NCBI RefSeq assembly: GCF_017104715.1
Contig: NZ_JAAGPI010000033.1
Coordinates: 37,060-101,059 of the forward strand
DNA: 64,000 nucleotides
Direction of reading: 5' to 3'
Source: Burkholderia sp. Ac-20365
GTDB lineage: Bacteria > Pseudomonadota > Gammaproteobacteria > Burkholderiales > Burkholderiaceae
In this document: one piece after another, positions 23,968 through 31,484 of the stretch
Layout of the letters: every line of letters starts with the position of its first letter
How positions within the stretch are numbered: the first letter of the stretch is position 1
The notes under the pieces: model-generated
Database searches by the model: none
What the model was told of the DNA's origin: nothing
Seen by the model: the letters and a program-made list of their open reading frames with translations, nothing else
Translations under genes and position numbers: made by a program

Positions 23968-26253
23968 TCAGTTCGACGTCACAAGCGGACTGGACGGCAC
24001 GATGCGCACTGCGGCGGGACTCTGAACCAGCGGATTCCACCACGACAGGTGCATGTTTGCGGGCCCTGTGCCATGCACGTATTCAACCTTGATCGACGTC
24101 GGCTGCTTCGCGTTCAACCATGCGAGGCCGCTCGCCGTCGAGCGCGTCGACGTCTTCTTGTTGATGATCTCAACGCCGTTGATCCACAGGCGCGCCACGT
24201 TATCGCTGTTGACCGAGAACGTGTACATACCCGGCGTGGATGCTTCGATCGCGCCCGTCCAGCGGATGCCATAGTTCGTTGCATTGATACCGGCCGACGC
24301 ATCCGGCGAATCGGTGCCGCGCTCCGTGTTCAGGTCGAAATCGACCAGTGGCGTAATCGACGTCTTAATGGGTGCGCTGCTAAAGGTCGGATCGTTGTAG
24401 TACGCGACGTTCAGCACGGGCAGTTTCACATCGAAGCCGCCTGTGAGGGCCTGCACTTCGGTTGTCTGCCACGGATGGCCATCCGGGTAGACCGTGCCCT
24501 GGAACGGCGTTGCGGGTTCTACGGTGGCGGGCGCGCTGGGCGTCTGGCCCCAGTGGAAGCGCGTGTTGGTACGTCCGATCATCAACTCCCAGATGATGAA
24601 GCCGGTGCTGCCGCCATAGTTCGACACGATGCCCGGCATCGTCTGACCCGCTGTGCCCGTGAAGCCGCGCTGCAGCGTCTCCGAGTTCAGTGCGCTGACA
24701 TAGCTGCCGTTGACAGGGCCCGTGTACGGATTGCCATACGGATGGAACGCGTAGAAGTCAGAGAAGTACGTGCCTTCGTCTTCCTGCACCTGCGGCGAAT
24801 TGATCGGCTGCGACGCGCCGGCATTGAGGATCGCGATACGTGCGTCGTTCATCAGCACCGCGCGCGTTTCCTGCAGTGCGCCGTTGCCGCTGCAACCCGG
24901 CTCGTTCATCGGTTCCCAGAAGATGATGCGTGTGTCATTGCGGTGTGGCGCGACGAAATCGGTGATGTAGTTCGCGAGGCTCGCCTTGTACGTCACAGCA
25001 GCGTTCGATGCCGTGGGCTGGAAGTACGCCTGCTCGATCGGCGTGCCGGGCGACTGCACCCACTGGCTGTTGTGCACGCCCCAGACAGGCGCCGGCTGCG
25101 GTCCGAATTGCGGCGTCGGGTTCCAGCAGTCGTCATAGAAGATCGGGGATACCTTGATGCCATGCCGTGACGCGATTTCCAGCAGGTTTTCGAACTTGCT
25201 GAGAAATGCGACCCGGTCATTGGCCCACACGAGGTAATGCAGATACACGGCGATCGTGTTGATGCCGTAGGTCTGCGCGTATGTCAGCTCGCGGTTGACG
25301 ATCTGCGGATCGTAGTTCTCCCAGAAGTCGATCGCGTTGACCGCCGTCGACGGCGTATAGACCATGCCGACCACTTTCGAGAAGTCGAATGTCGGCGACT
25401 TCACGGCCGGATAGGTCTTGATCGTGATGTTGCTGAATGTCGCGCCGACGCCAAAGCGCCGCACGCCGAAGCTGCCGTTCGCAAACACGGCGGGCAGGGC
25501 GTTGGTCGCATCGTTCGCGCTGATGACGCGCTGCTGGTCGAGATCGACGGTGATGGCTGTGCCGCTTGTCGTCACCTTCAGATGGTGCGTGCTGCCGCCC
25601 GTGATGGTGCTGTTCGGGTACTGGATGAACTGCGTCCAGTTGTTGTTCTGACGACCGACGACCAGCGTGTGCGTACCCGTGTCGAGACCGATGTAATAAC
25701 CAGTCAGGCTGTCGGGGCCGCCCGCTGTCGGATTCGTGGTGCGCACGACGAACCCTGCGTTGGCCGCGCCTGCACCCACCGGGTCGCTGACCGTGACGTC
25801 GGCTTCGTAAGACGCGGTTGCGTAGGTGCTGCCGAGCGCGACGGCCTTGTCGCCGGCACCGGTGCCGTTGGTCGCGGGTGCGGGAATCGTGATGCTCGAA
25901 GCGGTCGCCCCCGGCGTCCAGCCTTGCGTCGAGCCGGGCGCGAGATAGCTGGTGAAGTCGCCGAAGCTGAGCGTGGTCGTGGATAGTGCGGCGGGTGGCG
26001 CGGGTGGTGTGTACGGCGTGAGATGTTGATTGGGATCGCTGATGACGACGGCGGGTGTCGTGGTCCGCATGCCTAGTGGCGTCGATCCGGCCAGCTTGAA
26101 TTCGTTCTGGATCGCCGCCGCCGAAGCCGCCGACGCCGCATTGGCGACGGGCGTTTGCGCGTCAGCTACCGCCGCGGGGTTCGATGAATCGCTGTTTCCT
26201 CCACACGCGGTCAGAACGACCGCGGTTGCCGCAAACACGATGAAGTTGCGCAC
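23968..26253 (-). CDS. multidomain glycoside-hydrolase-like lipoprotein with LamG-like and PA14 domains
   Basis: A 761-residue exported protein. Signal peptide with lipobox L-T-A-C (Cys17). Domains in order: a Ser/Ala-rich linker; a concanavalin/LamG-like beta-sandwich at about 90-275 (ASYEADVTVSD, GYYIGLDTGTHTLVVGRQNNN); a TIM-barrel glycosidase-like core at about 285-640, with IIFWEPMNEPG giving a plausible acid/base Glu and GFIIWELMIGR a plausible nucleophile Glu; and a PA14 sugar-binding domain at about 650-750 (GMYTFSVNSDNVARLWINGVEI). It would act on a polysaccharide at the cell surface. The exact GH family cannot be assigned by eye. It is a single-gene unit ended by a strong hairpin. 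Confidence 0.85.
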   Translation of the reverse strand: MRNFIVFAATAVVLTACGGNSDSSNPAAVADAQTPVANAASAASAAAIQNEFKLAGSTPLGMRTTTPAVVISDPNQHLTPYTPPAPPAALSTTTLSFGDFTSYLAPGSTQGWTPGATASSITIPAPATNGTGAGDKAVALGSTYATASYEADVTVSDPVGAGAANAGFVVRTTNPTAGGPDSLTGYYIGLDTGTHTLVVGRQNNNWTQFIQYPNSTITGGSTHHLKVTTSGTAITVDLDQQRVISANDATNALPAVFANGSFGVRRFGVGATFSNITIKTYPAVKSPTFDFSKVVGMVYTPSTAVNAIDFWENYDPQIVNRELTYAQTYGINTIAVYLHYLVWANDRVAFLSKFENLLEIASRHGIKVSPIFYDDCWNPTPQFGPQPAPVWGVHNSQWVQSPGTPIEQAYFQPTASNAAVTYKASLANYITDFVAPHRNDTRIIFWEPMNEPGCSGNGALQETRAVLMNDARIAILNAGASQPINSPQVQEDEGTYFSDFYAFHPYGNPYTGPVNGSYVSALNSETLQRGFTGTAGQTMPGIVSNYGGSTGFIIWELMIGRTNTRFHWGQTPSAPATVEPATPFQGTVYPDGHPWQTTEVQALTGGFDVKLPVLNVAYYNDPTFSSAPIKTSITPLVDFDLNTERGTDSPDASAGINATNYGIRWTGAIEASTPGMYTFSVNSDNVARLWINGVEIINKKTSTRSTASGLAWLNAKQPTSIKVEYVHGTGPANMHLSWWNPLVQSPAAVRIVPSSPLVTSN

Positions 26254-26623
26254 CTGTCTCTCCTGAATCCCCGAGGTTATAGAAGGTCAAGATTATTATT
26301 AATTTATTCAGCATGACTTCGTCCTCGCCGGATCCAGGCGATCCCGTTCGCTACGTAAGCTGCGGCAGGAATGAGTGGGATTAATAATATTATTAGTCAT
26401 CGATTTCTGTATCAGGAGTTACCCTGAACGTTGCTGTCGATGATGCGGACGGTTGGAGGCACCGGTAGAACGACGATCTGGGACGGCGAGATGCGTCGCA
26501 AGGTCGCAGATGGGGAAGGTAGAGGAGGTTGCGCGCGCGGCCGGACGCACATCAGACGGCCTGCGCTTGTTCAATAGGGACGACTTGCGTTACCGAAAAC
26601 GGTGTCAGTTCGTGCGTTTTATT
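26254..26623. other. 370-base A/T-rich upstream region
   Basis: No coding frame that I support. Two A/T-rich islands stand out against the GC-rich surroundings. One is ATTATTATTAAT near 26292-26303. The other contains the 14-base palindrome TAATAAT-ATTATTA (26382-26395). They lie 40 and 130 bases upstream of the glycoside-hydrolase start and may hold its promoter and regulator sites. Confidence 0.5.
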
Positions 26624-26651
26624 TTGCGACGCAGCATAAAAAGTGTACTAT
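26624..26651 (+). promoter_or_regulatory. sigma70-like promoter of the 45-aa gene
   Basis: TTGCGA (26624-26629), a 16-base spacer, TACTAT (26646-26651). It stands about 40 bases before the start codon of the small gene, and its expected start site falls inside the following dyad. Confidence 0.6.
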
Positions 26652-26677
26652 AGGGTTAATACCTAGGAAGTAACCCT
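26652..26677. promoter_or_regulatory. nested dyad at the transcription start of the 45-aa gene
   Basis: AGGGTTA (26652-26658) and TAACCCT (26671-26677) are exact inverted copies centred on a CCTAGG palindrome (26662-26667). The 26-base symmetric element directly follows the -10 box. It could be an operator or a 5'-UTR hairpin. Confidence 0.6.
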
Positions 26678-26691
26678 TAATGGAGTTTTCA

Positions 26692-26829
26692 ATGAACTAC
26701 GCTACTGCTACCTCGACGGCTACCAAAGGCAACTTCTTCGCACGCGTGCGTGAATTTTTCGTTGACGCCTGGCGCACTCACCTCGAAGTGTGCGAAATCA
26801 TCGCTGAGTCGCATCGTCGTCCGCGCTAA
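26692..26829 (+). CDS. small basic protein of 45 residues, unknown function
   Basis: The frame runs from ATG 26692 to TAA 26829, with TGGAG six bases before the start; an in-frame ATG at 26680 is less well placed. The protein begins MNYATATSTATKG and continues with an amphipathic helix, FFARVREFFVDAWRTHLEV, then a short basic tail SHRRPR. It has no signal peptide or full membrane span. Codon choice is GC-rich at third positions, as in real genes here. Together with a well-formed promoter and ribosome binding site this supports a genuine small gene. No family recognised. The amphipathic helix could bind a membrane or a partner protein. Confidence 0.72.
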   Translation: MNYATATSTATKGNFFARVREFFVDAWRTHLEVCEIIAESHRRPR

Positions 26830-26835
26830 GACTGT

Positions 26836-26850
26836 CCGCGGGAATCGCGG
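26836..26850 (+). terminator. short GC hairpin after the 45-aa gene
   Basis: CCGCG (26836-26840), 5 bases, CGCGG (26846-26850), followed after a few bases by GTTCTGTTTT. It lies 7 bases after the stop codon. A modest intrinsic terminator. Confidence 0.5.
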
Positions 26851-26959
26851 GCGGTTCTGTTTTGATGAGCGCCTTGTGATGTACGCGCGTCGGCCGGCGC
26901 GTCATTCACTAGCAGGTGCGGATTTGTGAGGTGAGGAAAGTCCGTGTGGATCCTTGGCA

Positions 26960-26987
26960 ATCTTATGTTTGTTATTTGACATAAGAT
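26960..26987. repeat. A/T-rich 9-bp inverted repeat
   Basis: ATCTTATGT (26960-26968) and ACATAAGAT (26979-26987) are exact inverted copies separated by 10 bases. It lies in the A/T-rich gap between the 45-aa gene and the acetyltransferase pair, about 80 bases beyond the leftward acetyltransferase stop. Operator, cruciform or remnant end of a small element; undecided. Confidence 0.5.
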
Positions 26988-27066
26988 AAATTATCACCGT
27001 TTTGCTTGTAGGTCCCAAATAGAAATGTCGTGATTTAGATGGTTTGAACGCCTGGACCGCCCCCCC

Positions 27067-27609
27067 TCACAAACCGATCCGCAAACTCATCATCACATCG
27101 TCAATAGACTGACCGCCGATACGAAACCGGTCGCGGCGCCGGCCAGTTTCCTCGAATCCCAATGAGCGGTACAACGCAATTGCCGTTTCATTTCCACCCA
27201 GTACGGACAGATCGATCCACTCGATCCGATTGGCCGCGGCGAAATCGATTGCAACGCGCAACAAGGCGGCACCGAGGCCTTGTCGATGAAACGCCATCTC
27301 CACGCCAATACCCAACATCACCCGATGCCGTTCGGAGCGCATCGGCGAACTGTTGAGGTCGACGTGGGCGATCAGGCGACCACCGGTATCGCTGAAAGCC
27401 CACACTCTCATCCAGCCCGAACCCGATGTCGGCAGCGCGATTCTTTTCTCGAAGCGCTGTTTGCGCTCGTCATTGAGAAAATCGACTTCGGGATCCGGCG
27501 CGAAAACGGGCGACCCGGCTTGTCCGGATTCGGCAATCTGCCGGCTTAGGTGTTCGGCCCATTGCATGAAATCGCGAGATGTCAGTTCGACGAGCGTGAT
27601 GTCGGTCAT
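27067..27609 (-). CDS. GNAT-family N-acetyltransferase
   Basis: A 180-residue GNAT. Motif A lies at about residues 110-120 (EMAFHRQGLGAALLRVA) and motif B follows (NETAIALYRSLGFEETGRR). The layout resembles phosphinothricin or ribosomal-protein acetyltransferases; the substrate is unknown. Its start overlaps the stop of the next upstream GNAT gene by 4 bases, so the two are translated as a pair. Confidence 0.9.
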   Translation of the reverse strand: MTDITLVELTSRDFMQWAEHLSRQIAESGQAGSPVFAPDPEVDFLNDERKQRFEKRIALPTSGSGWMRVWAFSDTGGRLIAHVDLNSSPMRSERHRVMLGIGVEMAFHRQGLGAALLRVAIDFAAANRIEWIDLSVLGGNETAIALYRSLGFEETGRRRDRFRIGGQSIDDVMMSLRIGL

Positions 27610-28112
27610 GGCCTGAGCTTGTCTTCAGATGTCGGGATGACTGCACTGATGGTCTTCGTCATTGGAATGCACGCGAGTTCCAGCCCTCCCGGCGAACGAT
27701 AAGTCGAGATTGCTTCGCCTGACCATCCAAACCGGCGATAGAACGAAGCCGCATTGAGCGTCGCGTCGAGCCGCAGTGAATCGAGCGCGTGGTCTGTTGC
27801 GCGTGCTTCGATGAAGGACAGCATATGGCGCCCGAGCCCCTTGCCCATGTGCGAGGGACTGACGAAGATCGCATCGACTTGCCGCGTCGAAGGTGTGAGC
27901 ATGCCTGTGGCAGCCACGCTTCCTTCGTGAAGCGCGACATAGAAATCGCGCTCTGCCACCAGGTTCGCCCATTTGTCCCCGGGCGCCCCATCGGTCCACG
28001 CAAGCAACGACGTGAGCGGGTAATGTCCGACGCACTGCGCGAGGATCGCCGTCTTGCGGATCTCCCACGCGGCGGGTGCATCCATACGCGTGGCTCTTCT
28101 GATTTCGATCAT
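27606..28112 (-). CDS. GNAT-family N-acetyltransferase
   Basis: A 168-residue GNAT. Motif A is PSHMGKGLGRHML at about residues 85-98, after VDAIFVS, and the C-terminal ASFYRRFGWSGE is motif B. It is the first of two overlapping acetyltransferase genes. The pairing may indicate a heteromeric or sequential activity, but both are generic enough that co-transfer alone could explain it. Confidence 0.9.
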   Translation of the reverse strand: MIEIRRATRMDAPAAWEIRKTAILAQCVGHYPLTSLLAWTDGAPGDKWANLVAERDFYVALHEGSVAATGMLTPSTRQVDAIFVSPSHMGKGLGRHMLSFIEARATDHALDSLRLDATLNAASFYRRFGWSGEAISTYRSPGGLELACIPMTKTISAVIPTSEDKLRP

Positions 28113-28190
28113 CGTGTGATGATCGCTCGAAAAAAATCCGGTTGCCAGACACTGCAGTCAGCGCATGCACAGCAACGTCAGCCACACCGC

Positions 28191-29210
28191 CTACGCAGCA
28201 TCCGCCCTTCGATAGCGAATCCGCGCCGGCACGAGCCGCGAATCGGGCTCGCCCTCGCCTTCGAGCAGCGCAAATACGCAACGCAGGCTGTGTTCCGCCA
28301 GTTGCGCGCTGTCCTGGATAATGGCGTCGATCTTGAACGGCAAACAGTCGAGCAGCTTGTGATCGTCGAAGGTCATCAGTTGGCCAGGCGCCTGGGCCAG
28401 TTGATGCGCGTCGTTCATGAACTGCAGCACGCCTTCTAGCAACGTAATCGAGCCGGCAAACAGCGCTTCGGGATAGCGCTGATGTTCGGCAAACCACGCC
28501 TTCATCAACTCATAGCCGGATTCGCGCTGATAGTCCCGTTCGAAGACCCAGTCCGCCTGTTCGGTCAGACCGTGCCGCGCGAGCGCCTGCCGGTATCCCG
28601 CGAGACGATCGCGGCTTGCTGACAGATCAGGCTGGCCGCCAAGATAGACCACCTCGCGCGCGCCCCGATCGATACTTTCACCGACCAGCGTGGCCACCGT
28701 TTCAACCGCATCCGTGACGACGTACGGAATACTGCTCGACTCCACGCGACGATCCGCGAATACGAGCGGCAGGCGCTTCATCCACTTCTCATAGCGCTTC
28801 GCTTCCCCCGTACACGGCACGACGATCAGCCCGTCGACCTGATGCGATACGAGATGCGCAATGCCCTCCGTCTCGCGCACGGGGTTTTCGTCGCTGGTGA
28901 CGAGCACGAGCTGATACTGATACTTCTCGCGGCATTGCCACTCCATCGCTTGCGCGAGCGCCGCGTGCGCGGAGTTGGTCAGGTCGGGAATCACGAGGCC
29001 AATCGTCTTGCTGCGGCGCGAGCGTAATGCACGCGCCGACTGCGACGGCGTGAAGTGATGATCTTTTGCGACCTGCAATACCCGCTCGACCGTCGCCGCG
29101 GAGATCCGGTAGCGCTCGGCATAGCCGTTCAGCACCATGCTGGCCGTGGTACGGGAAACCTTCGCGAGGCGGGCAATGTCGTCGATAGTCAGACGCTCGA
29201 ACTGGGTCAC
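28191..29210 (-). CDS. LacI-family regulator of the ribose operon
   Basis: A 339-residue LacI/GalR repressor. The HTH with hinge covers residues about 8-62 (LTIDDIARLAKVSRTTAS, MVLNGYAERYRIS, TPSQSARALRSRRSKTIG). The periplasmic-binding-like sensor domain follows. It lies at the 3' end of the rbs operon on the same strand, 176 bases after rbsB, and is very likely its RbsR-type repressor. The LacI-type operator in the rbsK upstream region could not be identified with confidence. Confidence 0.9.
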   Translation of the reverse strand: MTQFERLTIDDIARLAKVSRTTASMVLNGYAERYRISAATVERVLQVAKDHHFTPSQSARALRSRRSKTIGLVIPDLTNSAHAALAQAMEWQCREKYQYQLVLVTSDENPVRETEGIAHLVSHQVDGLIVVPCTGEAKRYEKWMKRLPLVFADRRVESSSIPYVVTDAVETVATLVGESIDRGAREVVYLGGQPDLSASRDRLAGYRQALARHGLTEQADWVFERDYQRESGYELMKAWFAEHQRYPEALFAGSITLLEGVLQFMNDAHQLAQAPGQLMTFDDHKLLDCLPFKIDAIIQDSAQLAEHSLRCVFALLEGEGEPDSRLVPARIRYRRADAA

Positions 29211-29245
29211 GCGGGATTCCTGCAGGTCAATGAATCAAGCGCAAG

Positions 29246-29269
29246 CGCACCGCTGCGAAAAGCGGTGCG
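29246..29269 (-). terminator. hairpin between rbsB and the LacI gene
   Basis: CGCACCGCT (29246-29254), loop of 6, AGCGGTGCG (29261-29269). It lies 118 bases beyond the rbsB stop and 36 bases before the LacI start. It probably ends or attenuates the structural-gene transcript; no strong U-run follows. Confidence 0.55.
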
Positions 29270-29386
29270 TGCGTACAAACAGCTTCGTCGGAGATGTGCC
29301 GTCCAATGCGACCGGAGGCAGAGGCAGGCGCGCAGCGACGAGGGTCCTGGCGCCTGATGGTACTACGGGAAGGGACAGAAGAGAAC

Positions 29387-30355
29387 TTACTGCTTGTACA
29401 GGTTCAGCGGCACCGGAATGAACTTGTCGACCGCCTGGCCATCGATCAGTTTCTTCGCCGTCTGCACGCCGTACTGACCGATCAGTTCCGGCTGCTGCTG
29501 AACCGTTGCTGCCATCTGGCCGTCCTTGACTGCCGTCATCGCGTCGGCCGTCGCGTCGAAGCCGACCACGGACACGTTCTTCAGCCCCGCTGCCTGCAAC
29601 GCCTTGACCGCGCCCAGCGCCATTTCGTCGTTCTGCGCGAACACGCCCTGGATGTCCTTGTTGCTCTGGATGATGTTCTCCATCACCGAGAGACCCTTCG
29701 CGCGGTCGAAATCGGCCGGCTGCTTCGTGGCGATCTTCACGCCGCCCTTCGCCGCGATGCCATCGTCGAAGCCCGCGCCGCGCTCGTTGGCAGCCGACGA
29801 ACCCGGAATGCCCTGCAGTTCGACGATATTGCCCTTGCCGCCCAGCTTGTCGGCGAGGAAATCGGCGGCCATCTTGCCGCCTGCCTTGTTGTCCGACGCG
29901 ATGTGCGAGCTGACGTCCGCGCCATTCACGCTACGGTCGAGCGACACGACCTTGATGCCCTTGCTGGTCGCTTCCTTGACGACGTTCGCTACCGCCGACG
30001 AATCGGTCGGATTGATCAGGATCACGCTGACCTTCTTTTCGATCAGGTCTTCAACGCTCGCCTGCTGCTTGGCGGGATCGTTCTGTGCATCGACGGTGAT
30101 CAGCGTCACGCCGTCTTTCGCTGCTTCGTCTTCCGCGCCCTTGCGCAGCGACACGAAGAACGGGTTGTTCAGCGTCGAGATCGACAGGCCGACGGTGATC
30201 GCGCCGTTCGCGGCGGGTGCCGATGCGGCGCTCGCGCCAGCGTCTGCCGACTGGGCCGGGCCTTCCTTCGAGCACGCAGCCAGACCGGCGATCAGCGCGC
30301 TTGCGCACAGTGCGGCAAAAACCTTCGAGAATCGCGGCGAAACGGAGTTCTGCAT
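29387..30355 (-). CDS. rbsB: ribose ABC transporter substrate-binding protein
   Basis: A 322-residue sugar-binding protein of the RbsB type. I chose the ATG at 30355 (MQNSVSPRFSKVFAAL), which starts a normal signal sequence ending in a lipobox (L-A-A-C); it should therefore be a lipoprotein rather than freely periplasmic. The two lobes show GLSISTLNNPFFVSL at the N-terminus, a typical ribose-binding segment, and IQSNKDIQGVFAQNDEMALGA. It is encoded last of the structural genes, as in E. coli before rbsK. Confidence 0.95.
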   Translation of the reverse strand: MQNSVSPRFSKVFAALCASALIAGLAACSKEGPAQSADAGASAASAPAANGAITVGLSISTLNNPFFVSLRKGAEDEAAKDGVTLITVDAQNDPAKQQASVEDLIEKKVSVILINPTDSSAVANVVKEATSKGIKVVSLDRSVNGADVSSHIASDNKAGGKMAADFLADKLGGKGNIVELQGIPGSSAANERGAGFDDGIAAKGGVKIATKQPADFDRAKGLSVMENIIQSNKDIQGVFAQNDEMALGAVKALQAAGLKNVSVVGFDATADAMTAVKDGQMAATVQQQPELIGQYGVQTAKKLIDGQAVDKFIPVPLNLYKQ

Positions 30356-30434
30356 TGTCTTCCTCTTCTTCCTTGTGTGGTGAAACAGGGTGTTGTTGTC
30401 CAGCAATGAGTAACGAACGAATGTGTTGTGTGCG

Positions 30435-31391
30435 TCAGGCCTTCTTGTTGCCGCGATCGATCAGCACCGCGAGCAGGATCACGCCGCCCTTGATGACCTG
30501 CTGATAGAACGACGACACGTCGAGCAGGTTCAGGCCGTTGTTCAGCACACCGATCAGCAGCGCGCCCACCAACGTGCCGAAGATCCAGCCGCGTCCGCCC
30601 GTCAGACTCGTGCCGCCGAGCACGACGGCGGCGATCGCATCGAGTTCATAGCCGGTGCCTGCCGTCGGCTGCGCGGAGTTCAGACGCGAGGTCAGCACGA
30701 CACCCGCGAGCGCCGCCATGACACCCGAGATCGTGTAGACGTAGAGCTGGATGCGGTCGACCTTCACGCCTGAGAGGCGCGCCGATTCAGCGTTGCCGCC
30801 CGTCGCATAGATATGGCGTCCAAACACGGTCTTGCGCAGCACGACCCAGAACACGGCGAACATCACCAGCATCAGTACGACGGGAATCGGCACGAGGCGC
30901 GCGATATAACCGCCGCCCAGCAGCGAAAAGAAGTCGCTATTGAAGCTGCTCAGCGGGCTGCCGTTCGACAGAACCAGCGCGAGGCCGCGCAGCACCGTCA
31001 TCGAGCCGAGCGTCGCGATGAACGGCGCGACCTTGCCCTTGCTGATGACGAGACCGTTGACCAGTCCCATCAGACCGCCTGCGGCGAGTCCGGCGAGCGT
31101 CGCGACCACGGCGTTCGTGCCCGATGTCAGCAGGCTCGCGATGATCACGGACGACAGCGCCAGCACCGAACCGGCAGACAGATCGATCCCGCCAAGCAGA
31201 ATCACCAGCGTCATGCCGAATGCGATCAGCGCGTTGATCGACGCCTGACGCATCACGTTCAGCAGGTTGTCGACGGTCAGGAAGTTGTGACTGACGATGG
31301 ACAAGCCCACGGCAATCACCAGCAAGGCGATGAACGGCCCGAGCTTTTGCAGCGTCGCCCGGTTGGTCGGTGTGATACTCAGTTGAGCCAT
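30435..31391 (-). CDS. rbsC: ribose ABC transporter permease
   Basis: A 318-residue inner-membrane permease with about 8-10 hydrophobic helices. The BPD_transp_2 signature is present: GGIDLSAGSVLALSSV, AFIATLG-like VAPFIATLGSMTVLRG, and VVLGGTSLTGGRGWIFGTLVG near the C-terminus, the coupling region for RbsA. It lies between rbsA and rbsB in one transcription unit. Confidence 0.95.
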   Translation of the reverse strand: MAQLSITPTNRATLQKLGPFIALLVIAVGLSIVSHNFLTVDNLLNVMRQASINALIAFGMTLVILLGGIDLSAGSVLALSSVIIASLLTSGTNAVVATLAGLAAGGLMGLVNGLVISKGKVAPFIATLGSMTVLRGLALVLSNGSPLSSFNSDFFSLLGGGYIARLVPIPVVLMLVMFAVFWVVLRKTVFGRHIYATGGNAESARLSGVKVDRIQLYVYTISGVMAALAGVVLTSRLNSAQPTAGTGYELDAIAAVVLGGTSLTGGRGWIFGTLVGALLIGVLNNGLNLLDVSSFYQQVIKGGVILLAVLIDRGNKKA

Positions 31392-31484
31392 GATGTGTCT
31401 CGCGTGTTGTTCCGGTCGCTCGCGACGGAATCATTCAAATGGGATGCACGGCGCGCGGCCGTCATCGATCAGGTTGTGTGATGG

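Noticed and set aside
26453..26653. 66-codon frame upstream of the small gene
   Set aside because: It overlaps the promoter and dyad of the 45-codon gene, has no ribosome binding site and no recognisable domain.
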